A DNA stretch of 64,000 nt, from the NCBI RefSeq assembly GCF_000744785.1, contig NZ_JQMO01000002.1:496001-560000 (forward strand). The letters run 5' to 3'. Below are positions 27,046 to 36,370 of this stretch, in pieces. Each line of letters begins with the position of its first letter. The stretch's first letter is position 1. The notes beneath the pieces are model-generated. The model was given only the letters and a program-made list of their open reading frames with translations, searched no databases and was not told the DNA's origin. Source of the stretch: Kitasatospora azatica KCTC 9699. GTDB lineage: Bacteria > Actinomycetota > Actinomycetes > Streptomycetales > Streptomycetaceae. A program made the translations under genes and the position numbers.

Positions 27046-29705
27046 TGGACAGGCTGCAGGAAACCGGCCCCGACCCGGAGCGGTACGTGCTCGGCCCGGC
27101 CGCCGTGGTGCGCCTGGCCGGCAGCCCGGTCGCCGCGCTGGACGGACTGCGGTGCGCGCGCAGCTGGCGCACCGCCACCGAGCTGGTGCCGCTGCGGGCC
27201 GAGATCACCGCCGCGGCCGACGAGTTGTCGGACCTGCTGCACGCGGCGATCGGCGCCACCGGCGACGGCGAGCTGAAGGCCAGGCTGGTCGCGGTGCGCA
27301 GGGCCGTGCACCGCGGTCGCCATGTCGATCCGGCGCGGTTGGTCGACGTCCCCGCCGAGCTGGTCGCCCCGGTCCGGGAATGGACGGCGCGGCTCACCGA
27401 ACGCGACCGCCTGCTGGCGGCGCTGCCGGAGCAGCTCGAACAGGACTGGGCCGCGAGCTACGAGTCCCTGCTCGCCGGGGCCCGGCTGCCCGCGTTCCAA
27501 CTCGGTCTCGTGCACGCCAACCCGGACATGTTCCTGGCCCTGCGGAAGTGGTTCGACACCGGACGCGCACCGCAGCGCCAGACCGTGCTGCGCCTGGCGC
27601 AGTACCTGGCCCGTTCGGCGGCGAAGACCAGCCCGTACTCCACGTTCACCAGCAGCGGCCTGGCCGCCTGGGGCGAGGCCCTGGACATCGTCGAGCCGGC
27701 CGCGCGACCGGCCGCCGGGCAGCTCGCCGCGGCGACCGCGACCGAGGTCAGCGTCGGTTCGCTGCACCGGATCGCGCGCGCCGTCTGCGAACGCCCGGAG
27801 CTCGTCGGCGGCTGCCGACTGCGGATCAACCCCAGCGCCACGGCCGTCGACGGCGCGCTGCTGTTCCTGGGCCGCCGACCGGTCGAGTACGTGCACACCC
27901 TCGCGCTCACCCCGCTGCTGCGCCGGGTGCTGGAACTGACCACGCCCGAGAGCACCTTGGACGAGCTGCGCGGCAAGCTGCTGGCCCTGGCGGCCGACGG
28001 GCACCAGGTCGACGTGTTCCTGCGCCGGCTGGTGACGCTGGGCCTGCTGGAGCTGGTCCCGCCGCTGGCCGACCAGTCCCCGGACCCGGTCGCCGACCTG
28101 CGCGCCTGGCTGCACCAGTGCGGGCAGCCCGGCCTGGAACGGCTGGACCGGACCCTGCAGGGGGTGGCCGAGGCGCTGTCGAGCTACCCGACGATCACCG
28201 AACCCGGCGACCGGGTCGCCATCCGCGAGGCCGTGGTCCGCGGACTGGACGCGGCACTGCGCGAGGTGGGCGACCACTCCCACGCCAACAACCCGAAGAT
28301 GGCCCAGGAGTTCGGCCGGTACAGCTTCTACGAGAACGCGGTGCACCCCGGGGCGACGGCGGTGCTGGACCGGGCGGGCTGGCGACCGCTGCTGGACGAC
28401 CTCGACGCGGTGCGCACCCTGCTCGGCCTGATCGGGCCCGATCTGCCGTTCAAGCTCACGCTCGGCTCGCTGTTCCGCAGCCAGTACCCGGCCGGCGCGC
28501 AGATTCCGCTGCTGGTGTTCTACCGGAACGTGCTGGCCGAGCAGTCCGCCGGCGCCGCGTCGAGCCAGGCCGGGCCCGGGTCACGCCTGGCGCACAGCCG
28601 GTTCGCCGGTGCGGACAGCCCGGTCGAGGCCGTGCGCGAGCTGTACCGCCTGCGCACCGCCAGCAAGCGACTGCTGGGTGAGCGCACGCCCGACCGGGAC
28701 GGCGTGGTCCGCGTCGACGCCGAGGAAGTGCGCCTGCTGGCCAAGGAATGGCCGAACTGGGTGCGCACCCCGACCTCGCTCGCGGTCTACTGCCAGCTCG
28801 CCGACGCCGCACACGGTCCGGAGCTGGTGGTCAACAGCATCGGGTGCGGCTTCGGCCGCGGCCGCAACCGGATCCGGCAGATCCTGGACGTGCTCGACCT
28901 GCACGCCGACGTCCCGGACGAGCCGGGGCTGGCCGCGCACCGCGACGACGTGCTCTTCGCCGAGTTCGAGGCCGTGGCCCGCTCCGCCGTCAACGTCAGG
29001 AAGCCGGGTGTCCGGCTGGTCGTCGACTACCCCGGTGTGCGCAGCATGCGCGAGCAGGACGACCTGCTGCCGGTCAACGACCTGTACGTGCAGTGCGGCG
29101 ACGACGGGCTGCTGGAACTGGTGTCGCGGCGCCTCGGCAAGCGGATCTGCCCGGTGCACCCGGGTCTCGGCGCCGACCGGCTGCTGCCGCCCACCGCGCG
29201 TTTCATGATCGAGGCGTTCGGCGAGTCCAACACCTGGTTCGGTGCGCACACCGAGCTCAGGATGACCTCGGACCCGCGCGCGGACAACGGCGTGCGGCAC
29301 CTGCCCCGGCTGATGGTGGGCAACGTGGTGCTGCGCCGAGCCATGTGGATGACCCGCGCGGACCGGCTGCCCCGGCGGGCCGACGCCGCGACCGGCGCGG
29401 CCTGGGTCCTGAAGATGGCCGGCTGGCTGGCCGAACACGGGATCCCCGAGCGGTGCTTCGTGACCGTTCTCGACCCGGCCTCGCTGGGCCAGGGCGAGAA
29501 CGGCCAGGGGCCGAGCAACGACACCAAACCGAACTACGTGGATTTCACGAGCATGCTGCTGCTGCTCGGTTTGGAACGCCGGCTCACCGAGCCGAACGCG
29601 ATCGTGCAGATCAGCGAGATGCTGCCGGATCCCGGCCACGTCCGCGGTGAGCACGTGGCGGAGTACATCGTGGAACTGAACGAGCCCGGAGTCACATATG
29701 TCTGA
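27045..29705 (+). CDS. LanB-type Ser/Thr glutamylation protein, first copy
   Basis: 886 aa from ATG 27045 (TGATG overlap with the dehydrogenase stop). This is the N-terminal dehydratase domain that adds glutamate from glutamyl-tRNA to Ser/Thr of the peptide, as in TbtB or GodF; the elimination domain is on a separate protein, the split form. Conserved blocks include RSAAKTSPYSTFTSSGL about residue 190, the equivalent of the catalytic basic region of NisB, and later YPGVRSMREQDDLLPVNDLYV, FMIEAFGESNTWFG, HLPRLMVGNVVLRRAMW, and the end VAEYIVELNEPG. Its last 8 bp overlap the elimination-type gene. A homologous second protein lies at 33968. Confidence 0.9.
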   Translation: MDRLQETGPDPERYVLGPAAVVRLAGSPVAALDGLRCARSWRTATELVPLRAEITAAADELSDLLHAAIGATGDGELKARLVAVRRAVHRGRHVDPARLVDVPAELVAPVREWTARLTERDRLLAALPEQLEQDWAASYESLLAGARLPAFQLGLVHANPDMFLALRKWFDTGRAPQRQTVLRLAQYLARSAAKTSPYSTFTSSGLAAWGEALDIVEPAARPAAGQLAAATATEVSVGSLHRIARAVCERPELVGGCRLRINPSATAVDGALLFLGRRPVEYVHTLALTPLLRRVLELTTPESTLDELRGKLLALAADGHQVDVFLRRLVTLGLLELVPPLADQSPDPVADLRAWLHQCGQPGLERLDRTLQGVAEALSSYPTITEPGDRVAIREAVVRGLDAALREVGDHSHANNPKMAQEFGRYSFYENAVHPGATAVLDRAGWRPLLDDLDAVRTLLGLIGPDLPFKLTLGSLFRSQYPAGAQIPLLVFYRNVLAEQSAGAASSQAGPGSRLAHSRFAGADSPVEAVRELYRLRTASKRLLGERTPDRDGVVRVDAEEVRLLAKEWPNWVRTPTSLAVYCQLADAAHGPELVVNSIGCGFGRGRNRIRQILDVLDLHADVPDEPGLAAHRDDVLFAEFEAVARSAVNVRKPGVRLVVDYPGVRSMREQDDLLPVNDLYVQCGDDGLLELVSRRLGKRICPVHPGLGADRLLPPTARFMIEAFGESNTWFGAHTELRMTSDPRADNGVRHLPRLMVGNVVLRRAMWMTRADRLPRRADAATGAAWVLKMAGWLAEHGIPERCFVTVLDPASLGQGENGQGPSNDTKPNYVDFTSMLLLLGLERRLTEPNAIVQISEMLPDPGHVRGEHVAEYIVELNEPGVTYV

Positions 29706-30684
29706 GCAGTCTGAGCACAGCTGGGTCAGCGCCCACCTCTTCTACCACGGCGACCAGGACGCCGTGATCACCGGTGTGGTCAGGCCCGCCGTCGAACGGC
29801 TGGGCGGAGCCGGACTGGTCGACGGCTTCTTCTTCCTGCGCTACTGGGAGGGCGGCCCGCACGTCCGGCTGCGGGTGCGCACCCGACCGGAGCACGTCCA
29901 GGAGGTCCGTTCGGTCATCGAGGAGACGGCCGCGGAATTCTTCCGCACCTCGCCGTCGCAGTCCGCGCTGACCGAACAGGGCTACGCCGAGTCCGCGCCC
30001 GCGCTCGCCGAGCAGGAGCGCATGGCCGACTACGACACAGTGCTGCATCCGGACAACTCGGTCGCGTTCATCGACTACGTGCCCGAGACCGAGGTGTTCG
30101 GCACCGGCCGCGCGCTGGCGGCCGTCGAGAAGCAGTTCATGGCGTCCAGCGTGCTGGCGGTCGAACTGATCGCCCGCGGTCGCACCCCGGGGCAGCGCGC
30201 CATGGACGCCTTCGCCATGCTGGCCGCCAACCGTACGGTCTTCACCGGCATCCTGCCCGAACTCGCCTACCAGGCACGGTTCATGGTCGAGAGCGGCGGC
30301 TCCATGGCGGAGCTGCTGGGATCGGCGGACTTCGAGCGGCACTTCGACGCCAACAAGGCGCAGCTGCGCACCAGCCTGGAGGCGGTGTGGGCGGCGACCA
30401 GGGGTGTGGCGCTGCCGAACGCGTCCGTGGCGAGCAGCTGGCTGGAGACCGTGCGCGACGCCAACGACACCCTGGTCGAACTGGAGCTGCTGGGCCAGTT
30501 GGACGCCTACCCCGACTTCGAGGCTCCTGCCGACGTGCTGCAGCACATCAACCACCTGGTCCCGCAGCTGATCGTGGAACGGTGCACGCACCTGATGTGC
30601 AACCGGCTCGGCATCAGCCTGGCCCAGGAGTCCCACCTGCGGCTGCTGCTGACCAGGACCGCCTTCGACCTGTGCGCGGTGTGA
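29698..30684 (+). CDS. SpaB_C-type elimination protein (thiopeptide-type), first copy
   Basis: 328 aa. The start SWVSAHLFYHGDQDAVITGVVRPAVERLG and GFFFLRYWEGGPHVRLRVR are the hallmark of the SpaB C-terminal/thiopeptide-type biosynthesis domain. These proteins eliminate glutamate from glutamylated Ser/Thr to give dehydroalanine or dehydrobutyrine. The body is helical and ends LICNRLGIS-like (CTHLMCNRLGISLAQESHLRLLL). It overlaps the first LanB-N gene by 8 bp, so the two probably form one functional dehydratase. Of the two SpaB_C-like proteins here, this is the better candidate for the eliminase. Confidence 0.85.
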   Translation: MSEQSEHSWVSAHLFYHGDQDAVITGVVRPAVERLGGAGLVDGFFFLRYWEGGPHVRLRVRTRPEHVQEVRSVIEETAAEFFRTSPSQSALTEQGYAESAPALAEQERMADYDTVLHPDNSVAFIDYVPETEVFGTGRALAAVEKQFMASSVLAVELIARGRTPGQRAMDAFAMLAANRTVFTGILPELAYQARFMVESGGSMAELLGSADFERHFDANKAQLRTSLEAVWAATRGVALPNASVASSWLETVRDANDTLVELELLGQLDAYPDFEAPADVLQHINHLVPQLIVERCTHLMCNRLGISLAQESHLRLLLTRTAFDLCAV

Positions 30685-30688
30685 CCCC

Positions 30689-32104
30689 ATGAGCAACGAG
30701 GCGACCCGCTACCAGGACACAGTGCACACGCCGTCCGAGGTGGCGAACCCGCAGGCGTACCCGCCCCGGGTGGTCAAGAGCTACCCGGGCGCACCGCGGC
30801 ACCCGCTGCCCTGGCCGCCGGAGGAGTCCGCGCACCGGCTCGGCAGGCAGCTCGCCGAGCTCGGCGGCATCACCCGCTCCCAGTGGCTGACCCCGCTGGA
30901 CATGCTGCCGTTCACCGACAGCTTCGAGGCCATCCCGGACGACGATCCGCTGCAGTGGCTGGTGACCCGGCGTCCGACGCCGTCGGGCGGCGCCCGGTAC
31001 AGCTCCGAGTGGTACGTGGTCGCCGGGCCCGACTCGGAGGTGCCCGCCGGCGTCTACTACTACGACCCCGCCCGGCACGACCTGGTGCGCCTGCGTTCGG
31101 GTGACTACCGGAGCTGGGTATCGTCCCGGCCGGCCACCACGGTCCTCGTGCAGACCAACGTGTTCTGGCGGCTGGCCGCCAAGTACGGCGAGATGTACTA
31201 CCGCCTCGCCTGCCTGGAGGCCGGCATCCAGGTGACCCAGGCGCTCGTGGTCGCGGCCGACGAGGACGCCACCGCCCGGCTGTGCTTCCCCGACGCCGAC
31301 GTCACCGAGGTGCTGGGGCTCGACCCGAGGACGGAGGGGGTGCACGCGGTCGTCGAGCTCGTCGCACCGGTGCCCGCCGCGTTCGAGGGCCCCTCGCTGT
31401 CCGCCTTCCCGCGCGCCTTCGCCGCCCACGCGGCCGTGCTCACGCAGAGCCGACCCGCGCCGGAACCGCTGCCGTCCGCGCCCCCCGGGGAGGCCGAGCG
31501 GATCAGCCTGCCGCAGGCGGCGGTGGATCTGCGGGCCGGCACCCGGACCCGGCACGCGGCCATGCGCGGCTTCAAGGGCGAGACCATGTCGATCGGCGCG
31601 CTGGCCACCGTCCTGACCGCCTACGGTCAGCAGGCGCGCTGGGACCTGCCGGCGAACCTGGTCGAGTTCTACTGCGTCATCGCCGACGTGGCCGGGGTCC
31701 CGGACGGTGCGTACCGCTACCTTCCCGACGAGCACCAGCTGGAGCTGGTCGGCGAGGGCGACCCGCGCCAGCGACTGCGCGAGGCCGCGCTGGCCGCGCT
31801 GACCCAGCAGGGCGCCCGCACGGCGAACGTGTGGCTGCTGCCGGTGGGCGACGCCGAGGCGGCCGAGGAGCGGTTCGGTCCTCGCTGGTACCGCGTGCAG
31901 CAGGCGGCCGCCGGTGCCGCCCTGCACCGGGCCTGCCTCGCCGCCGCGGCCATCGACGTGGCGAGCCGGATCCAGAACGACGTGCTCACGCACCTGCTGG
32001 ACAGCTGGTTCGGCCTGGAGGGGCGCAAGCGGAGCCTGCTGGTGGCGCAGCTGGGCACCGAGCACCCCGCCGGGCTGCGGCCCGAGTTCCGGCTGACCTG
32101 GTGA
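30689..32104 (+). CDS. SagB-type dehydrogenase, second copy
   Basis: 471 aa from ATG 30689, 4 bases after the previous stop. It again shows two nitroreductase-like halves: PSGGARYSSEWYVVAGP, GVYYYDPARHDLVRLRSGDY and YYRLACLEAGIQVTQALVVAA in the first, then LVEFYCVIADVAGVPDGAYRYLPDEHQL and YRVQQAAAGAALHRACLAAAAIDV in the second. It differs clearly from the first copy, so it is an old paralogue rather than a fresh duplication. It probably oxidises azolines, perhaps those made by the second YcaO encoded next to it, 13 bases downstream. A structural rather than redox role for one of the two copies is also possible. Confidence 0.82.
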   Translation: MSNEATRYQDTVHTPSEVANPQAYPPRVVKSYPGAPRHPLPWPPEESAHRLGRQLAELGGITRSQWLTPLDMLPFTDSFEAIPDDDPLQWLVTRRPTPSGGARYSSEWYVVAGPDSEVPAGVYYYDPARHDLVRLRSGDYRSWVSSRPATTVLVQTNVFWRLAAKYGEMYYRLACLEAGIQVTQALVVAADEDATARLCFPDADVTEVLGLDPRTEGVHAVVELVAPVPAAFEGPSLSAFPRAFAAHAAVLTQSRPAPEPLPSAPPGEAERISLPQAAVDLRAGTRTRHAAMRGFKGETMSIGALATVLTAYGQQARWDLPANLVEFYCVIADVAGVPDGAYRYLPDEHQLELVGEGDPRQRLREAALAALTQQGARTANVWLLPVGDAEAAEERFGPRWYRVQQAAAGAALHRACLAAAAIDVASRIQNDVLTHLLDSWFGLEGRKRSLLVAQLGTEHPAGLRPEFRLTW

Positions 32105-32117
32105 AGGAGAACGGCTC

Positions 32118-33971
32118 GTGACTGACACCGTACTCGGCGACGGCCTGCTGGCCGACGCCATCGCCCGGCGTCCGCCGTCGATGCTGGTGGTGGCCCGCGA
32201 CGGCTGGGACACCGGCGACTGGGTCGCGGCGCACGACCGGGGCGAGCCCTGGCTGCCGGTCTGGACCGAGCTCGACCGGGTCGTGGTCGGCCCGCTGGTC
32301 CGGCCCGGTGAGCGCGGCTGCGTCTGGTGCGTGCAGACCTGGCGGTCCAGCGCGTCCGAACGTGCGCCGTGGACGAGTGAGTTGCGCGAGGACGAGCGGA
32401 TCGCGAGCAGGCCGTCGGCCTGGTTGTCCGGCTTCGCCGCCGAGACCGTGGCCGATCTGGTGCACGCGGGCATCGCCGCGGACTGCTGCTGGTACCTCGA
32501 CCTGCGCGACCTGTCGCTGACCCGGCACTCGTTCCTGCCGGACCCGCTGTGCGCGGTCTGCGGTGCGCTGCCCGAGGACACGGCCGCCCGAGCCGAGATC
32601 GTGCCCCTCCCCCGGCCCAAGCCCCGGGCCGGCTCCAGCCGGATCCGCGCACTCTCCGAGTCGCAGCTGACCGAGCTGTACGTGGACGCCGAGACCGGCG
32701 TGGTCGCCCCGCCCCGCGGCATGCGCGACTCGATGGTCCCGCTGACCGAGGCGGTCCTGGCCGAGTACGGCTACCGGGGGGAGGCGGGGTTCGGGCGCAC
32801 CCGCGACTTCGCCTCGTCCCGGGCCACTGCGGTCGCCGAGGCACTGGAACGGCTCGGTGGCCAGTGGCCCTGGGGCAAGCGGACCACCGTGCGCGGCAGT
32901 TACGCGGAACTGGCCGCGGACGCCCTGGACCCCCGGACGCTCGGCCTGCTCGCGCCGGAGCGCTACCTGGAGCCGGACTGCCAGTACCAGCCGTTCACCG
33001 AGGACGCCGTGGTGGACTGGGTGTGGGCGTACTCCTTCGCTCAGGCCCGGCCGGTGCTGGTGCCCGAGACCCACGCGTACTACCGGACGCCGCTCCAGCC
33101 GGGCACGCGGAAGGACAAGCCGTTCACCTTCGAGATCTCCAACGGCTGCGCGCTCGGCGGCTGCGTCGAGGAGGCGGTCCTGCACGGGATCCTCGAAGTG
33201 GTCGAGCGCGACGCGTTCCTGATGACCTGGTACGCCCGGATGCCCGTCCCCGAGGTGGACCTCGCCCGGGCACCCGATCCGCGCATCGGGCTCGTCGTGG
33301 AGCGCATCGAGCGCACCGGATACCGCGTGCGGGCCTTCGACATCACCTTGACCGAGGGGATCCGCGCGTTCTGGGTGCTCGCGCAGGACACCAGCGGTGA
33401 CGCCAGGCGACCGAAGGTCATCTGCACCAGCGGCTCGGCGCTGGACCCGGTGGCCGCCGTGCTCACCGCCCTCGGTGAACTGGCGCCCATCGTCGAACAG
33501 GAGCTGGTCCGATACCCGGCCGAGGCTGAACGGGCCAGGCTGATGGCCGCGGATCCCGAGCTGGTCCGGATCATGACCGACCACGCGGTGTGCAGTGCGA
33601 CGCCGGAGGCGTTCGACCGCTTCTCGTTCCTGCTCGACGGCGACCGCATGATCGGCTGGGACGAGGTGATCGCCCGCAGCCCCTGGCCGCTCCACGCCGA
33701 CCTGCGCGACGACCTCACCGAGGCCGTCGACCGGATGCTGGCGGGCGGCATGGACGTCGTGGTCGTCAACCAGACCTCGCCGCTGCACGAGGCCGCCGAC
33801 CTGCACTGCGTGAAGGTGATCGCGCCCGGCGCCCTGTCCATGACCTTCGGCCACCGCAACCGGCGGACCACCGGGCTGCCCCGGCCGCTGGAGGTACCCC
33901 ACCGGCTCGGCTACGCGGCGCACCCGCTGACCGAGGCCGACCTCAACCCCCACCCCCACCCGTTCCCATGA
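32118..33971 (+). CDS. YcaO-type azoline cyclodehydratase, second copy
   Basis: 617 aa from GTG 32118, with AAGGAGA nine bases upstream. It is about 70 aa longer than the first copy at the N-terminus, which looks like a remnant of an E1-like domain (LVVARDGWDTGDW, LDRVVVGPLVRPGERGCVWC). The zinc-type pairs are Cys68/Cys71 (CVWC) and Cys145/Cys148 (CAVC). The YcaO blocks are intact: GFGRTRDFASSRATAVAEALERLG, CALGGCVEEAVLHGILEVVERDAF, CVKVIAPGALSMTFGH, and the C-terminus NPHPHPFP. It may be a second cyclodehydratase with its own residue preference, sharing the single E1-like partner. ATGA overlap with the next gene. Confidence 0.9.
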   Translation: MTDTVLGDGLLADAIARRPPSMLVVARDGWDTGDWVAAHDRGEPWLPVWTELDRVVVGPLVRPGERGCVWCVQTWRSSASERAPWTSELREDERIASRPSAWLSGFAAETVADLVHAGIAADCCWYLDLRDLSLTRHSFLPDPLCAVCGALPEDTAARAEIVPLPRPKPRAGSSRIRALSESQLTELYVDAETGVVAPPRGMRDSMVPLTEAVLAEYGYRGEAGFGRTRDFASSRATAVAEALERLGGQWPWGKRTTVRGSYAELAADALDPRTLGLLAPERYLEPDCQYQPFTEDAVVDWVWAYSFAQARPVLVPETHAYYRTPLQPGTRKDKPFTFEISNGCALGGCVEEAVLHGILEVVERDAFLMTWYARMPVPEVDLARAPDPRIGLVVERIERTGYRVRAFDITLTEGIRAFWVLAQDTSGDARRPKVICTSGSALDPVAAVLTALGELAPIVEQELVRYPAEAERARLMAADPELVRIMTDHAVCSATPEAFDRFSFLLDGDRMIGWDEVIARSPWPLHADLRDDLTEAVDRMLAGGMDVVVVNQTSPLHEAADLHCVKVIAPGALSMTFGHRNRRTTGLPRPLEVPHRLGYAAHPLTEADLNPHPHPFP

Positions 33972-36370
33972 CGGGCCACGCCACCACCTTCGGAGTACGC
34001 GTCGCGGGCCTGCCCGCGGACGCGGTCCACCGACTCGTCGACCACCGGCTGCGGGAGGAACTGGTCACGCTGTCCCGCACCGCGGCCGAGCTGAGGGTCG
34101 GCGCCGTGACCCTGTCCGAGCGCTGCCACGCCGTGATCGGCGCGCTGGGCGACCCCGCGGCCAAACCCAAGCTGGTGGCGCTGCGCCGGACCGTGCACCA
34201 GTTGCGTGATCCGGGCCGGCAGCTCGCCGAGCCCCGGGTCGCTTCCACCCTCGGCGGCGAACTCGCCGCGGACCTCGCCGAGTTCGGCCGCAGGCTGGGC
34301 CGGTACCGGGCCGACCGGGCGCAGTTGCCGACCGTGCTGGCCGAAGCGGTGCGGTCCATCGACGCGGGCCTGCGCGAGATCAGCGCGGATCCCCGGTTCG
34401 ACCAGGGCCTCGCCCATGCCAGCCCCACCCTGCACGAGGTGCTCGGCCGCCGGCCCGGGCGACAGGAGCTGATCCGGCTGGCCGTCTACGCCGCCCGCGC
34501 CGCCGTCAAGACCAGCCCGTTCAGCACGTTCACCGCCAGCGGCCTCGGCCGGTTCGTCCCGGACGGGCCGGCCCTGCGCTGGGCCGCGACCGAGCCGACG
34601 CGCTCGATCGTCGAACTCGACCTGTCGGTCCTCACCCCGTTGGCCGCCAGGTCGACCGAACTGACGGTCCGGGTCAACCCCAGTGCGCGGCTGGTGGCCG
34701 ACACCGTCCAGTTCCTCGGCCCGGCACCGGCGGAGGACCTCCTCACCCTGCCGCTGACCCCGCCGCTGCGGCACTGCCTGCGCGCCGCTGCCGGTCGGCC
34801 GACGCTCGCCGAGTTGACGGCGGGCATTCCCGCGCCGCCCGAGCAGGCGGCCGGATACCTGCGCTCACTCGTGACCAGCGGACTGCTCCTGCTCCAGCCG
34901 GACTTCGACGACCACGGCATCGATCCGCTGCGGCAGTTGGCGAAGCGGGTCCCCGCGCTGGTTCCGGTCCGGGAAGGACTGCGCAGCTACGCGAGCGCGA
35001 AGGGAACCGACCGGGTCGCGCTCGGGGCTGTGCTCCAGGAGCGGCTGCGGGACCTCGGCAGCACGGGCAAACTGCGGGACGTGGTGACCGAGCAGTCGGT
35101 CATTCCCGGAGTCGTGGTCGAGGCGGGTCTGCCGGCCTGGCAGGACGCGCTGGACGAACTGGCCGTCGCCTGCCGCCTGCTCGCGGTCTTCGACTGCACG
35201 CTGCCGTTCAAACTGGCGGTCGCCGCGTTCATCCGGGAGCGCTTCGGCCCGGAGGCACCGGTGCCGTTCGACCGGTTCTACGCCGAACTCGTCCGCGACG
35301 GTCACGAGGCCATGCGGCTGCACCCCGCCGCAGTCGCCTTCGACATGACCGGGCTGACCGCGACCCTGGCGGCCAGCCCGGTCGCGGAGGTGCGCCGGCT
35401 GGTGGGCCTGATCGCCGAGGTCCGGCGCGCGTTGCCGGACCGGCAACGGATCGAGCAGGTGCTCGACGCGCTGCCGGCCTGGGTGCGCCCGGTCGGCTCG
35501 GTCGCCGTCTACGCCCAGCGCGACGGCGAGGAGTTGATCGTCAACGCGGTGAACTCCGGCTTCGGCCGGGCCCGGTCGCAGGTGCGCCGGCTGCTGCGCT
35601 ACCTCTCGGACGATCCGCTCCCGGTCGATGCGGTGTACCCGGGCGCACCGAGGTACGCGGAGTTCGCGCTGACCCTCGCCACCTCGCTCAACCAGCGCGA
35701 GCCGGCCCTGCCGGACCGGCTCGACTACCCGCCGCCCGCCCGGCTGACGGTCGGCGTGGACGGCGACGGACTGCCGGCCCTGTTCGACAACGGATCGGTC
35801 GTCCGTCCGGTCCACGGCGGACTGTCCTACGAGCGGCAGTTCCCGCCGGTCATGGCCTTGCTGATCGAGGCGTTCGGTGAGAATCCCCTGCTGCTGCGGC
35901 CCGACCAGCCGCTGCAGCACGACGCGGGCGCCGGGACCGGGGAGGGCCGGGTCCTGCACGCGCCGCGGCTGAGCATCGGACACGTGGTGCTCCGGCGGGC
36001 CACCTGGGTGGCCCAGCCGGGAACCCTGCCGCGCCGCGGGGCCGGTCAGTCGGACGCGGACTTCCTGCTCGCGCTGACGAGTTGGCTGACCGAGCACGGC
36101 CTGCCACCGCGGTTCTTCGTGTCCGTGCTGCGGATGGGCGCTGTCGCAGCCGGTTCGTTCGTAGGCGACCGAAGCCGCAAGCCGATGTACGTCGACATCG
36201 GATCACCGCATCTCGTCCTGGCCTTCGAGCGGCTGGCCAGGGACCCGGCCAGTGCGGCGGTGTTCTACGAGGTCGCGCCGAGGCCCGAGACCGCGCTCCT
36301 CGACCACCAGGGGGTGCCGAGAGTGACCGAATACGTCATCGAGCTCAACTGCCAGGGAGACCAGAAATGA
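33968..36370 (+). CDS. LanB-type glutamylation protein, second copy
   Basis: 800 aa from ATG 33968. It has the same blocks as the first copy: AAVKTSPFSTFTASGLG about residue 178, IVNAVNSGFGRARSQVRRLLRYL, LLIEAFGENPLLL, HAPRLSIGHVVLRRATWVA, and the ending VTEYVIELNCQGDQ. Nothing essential is visibly lost, so it should be an active glutamyl-tRNA-dependent enzyme. The stretch around 34800-35300 is shorter than in copy 1. Being coupled by ATGA overlaps to the second YcaO before it and the second SpaB_C-like gene after it, it belongs to a parallel modification module. Most thiopeptide and goadsporin-type clusters carry only one such protein. Confidence 0.87.
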   Translation: MTGHATTFGVRVAGLPADAVHRLVDHRLREELVTLSRTAAELRVGAVTLSERCHAVIGALGDPAAKPKLVALRRTVHQLRDPGRQLAEPRVASTLGGELAADLAEFGRRLGRYRADRAQLPTVLAEAVRSIDAGLREISADPRFDQGLAHASPTLHEVLGRRPGRQELIRLAVYAARAAVKTSPFSTFTASGLGRFVPDGPALRWAATEPTRSIVELDLSVLTPLAARSTELTVRVNPSARLVADTVQFLGPAPAEDLLTLPLTPPLRHCLRAAAGRPTLAELTAGIPAPPEQAAGYLRSLVTSGLLLLQPDFDDHGIDPLRQLAKRVPALVPVREGLRSYASAKGTDRVALGAVLQERLRDLGSTGKLRDVVTEQSVIPGVVVEAGLPAWQDALDELAVACRLLAVFDCTLPFKLAVAAFIRERFGPEAPVPFDRFYAELVRDGHEAMRLHPAAVAFDMTGLTATLAASPVAEVRRLVGLIAEVRRALPDRQRIEQVLDALPAWVRPVGSVAVYAQRDGEELIVNAVNSGFGRARSQVRRLLRYLSDDPLPVDAVYPGAPRYAEFALTLATSLNQREPALPDRLDYPPPARLTVGVDGDGLPALFDNGSVVRPVHGGLSYERQFPPVMALLIEAFGENPLLLRPDQPLQHDAGAGTGEGRVLHAPRLSIGHVVLRRATWVAQPGTLPRRGAGQSDADFLLALTSWLTEHGLPPRFFVSVLRMGAVAAGSFVGDRSRKPMYVDIGSPHLVLAFERLARDPASAAVFYEVAPRPETALLDHQGVPRVTEYVIELNCQGDQK

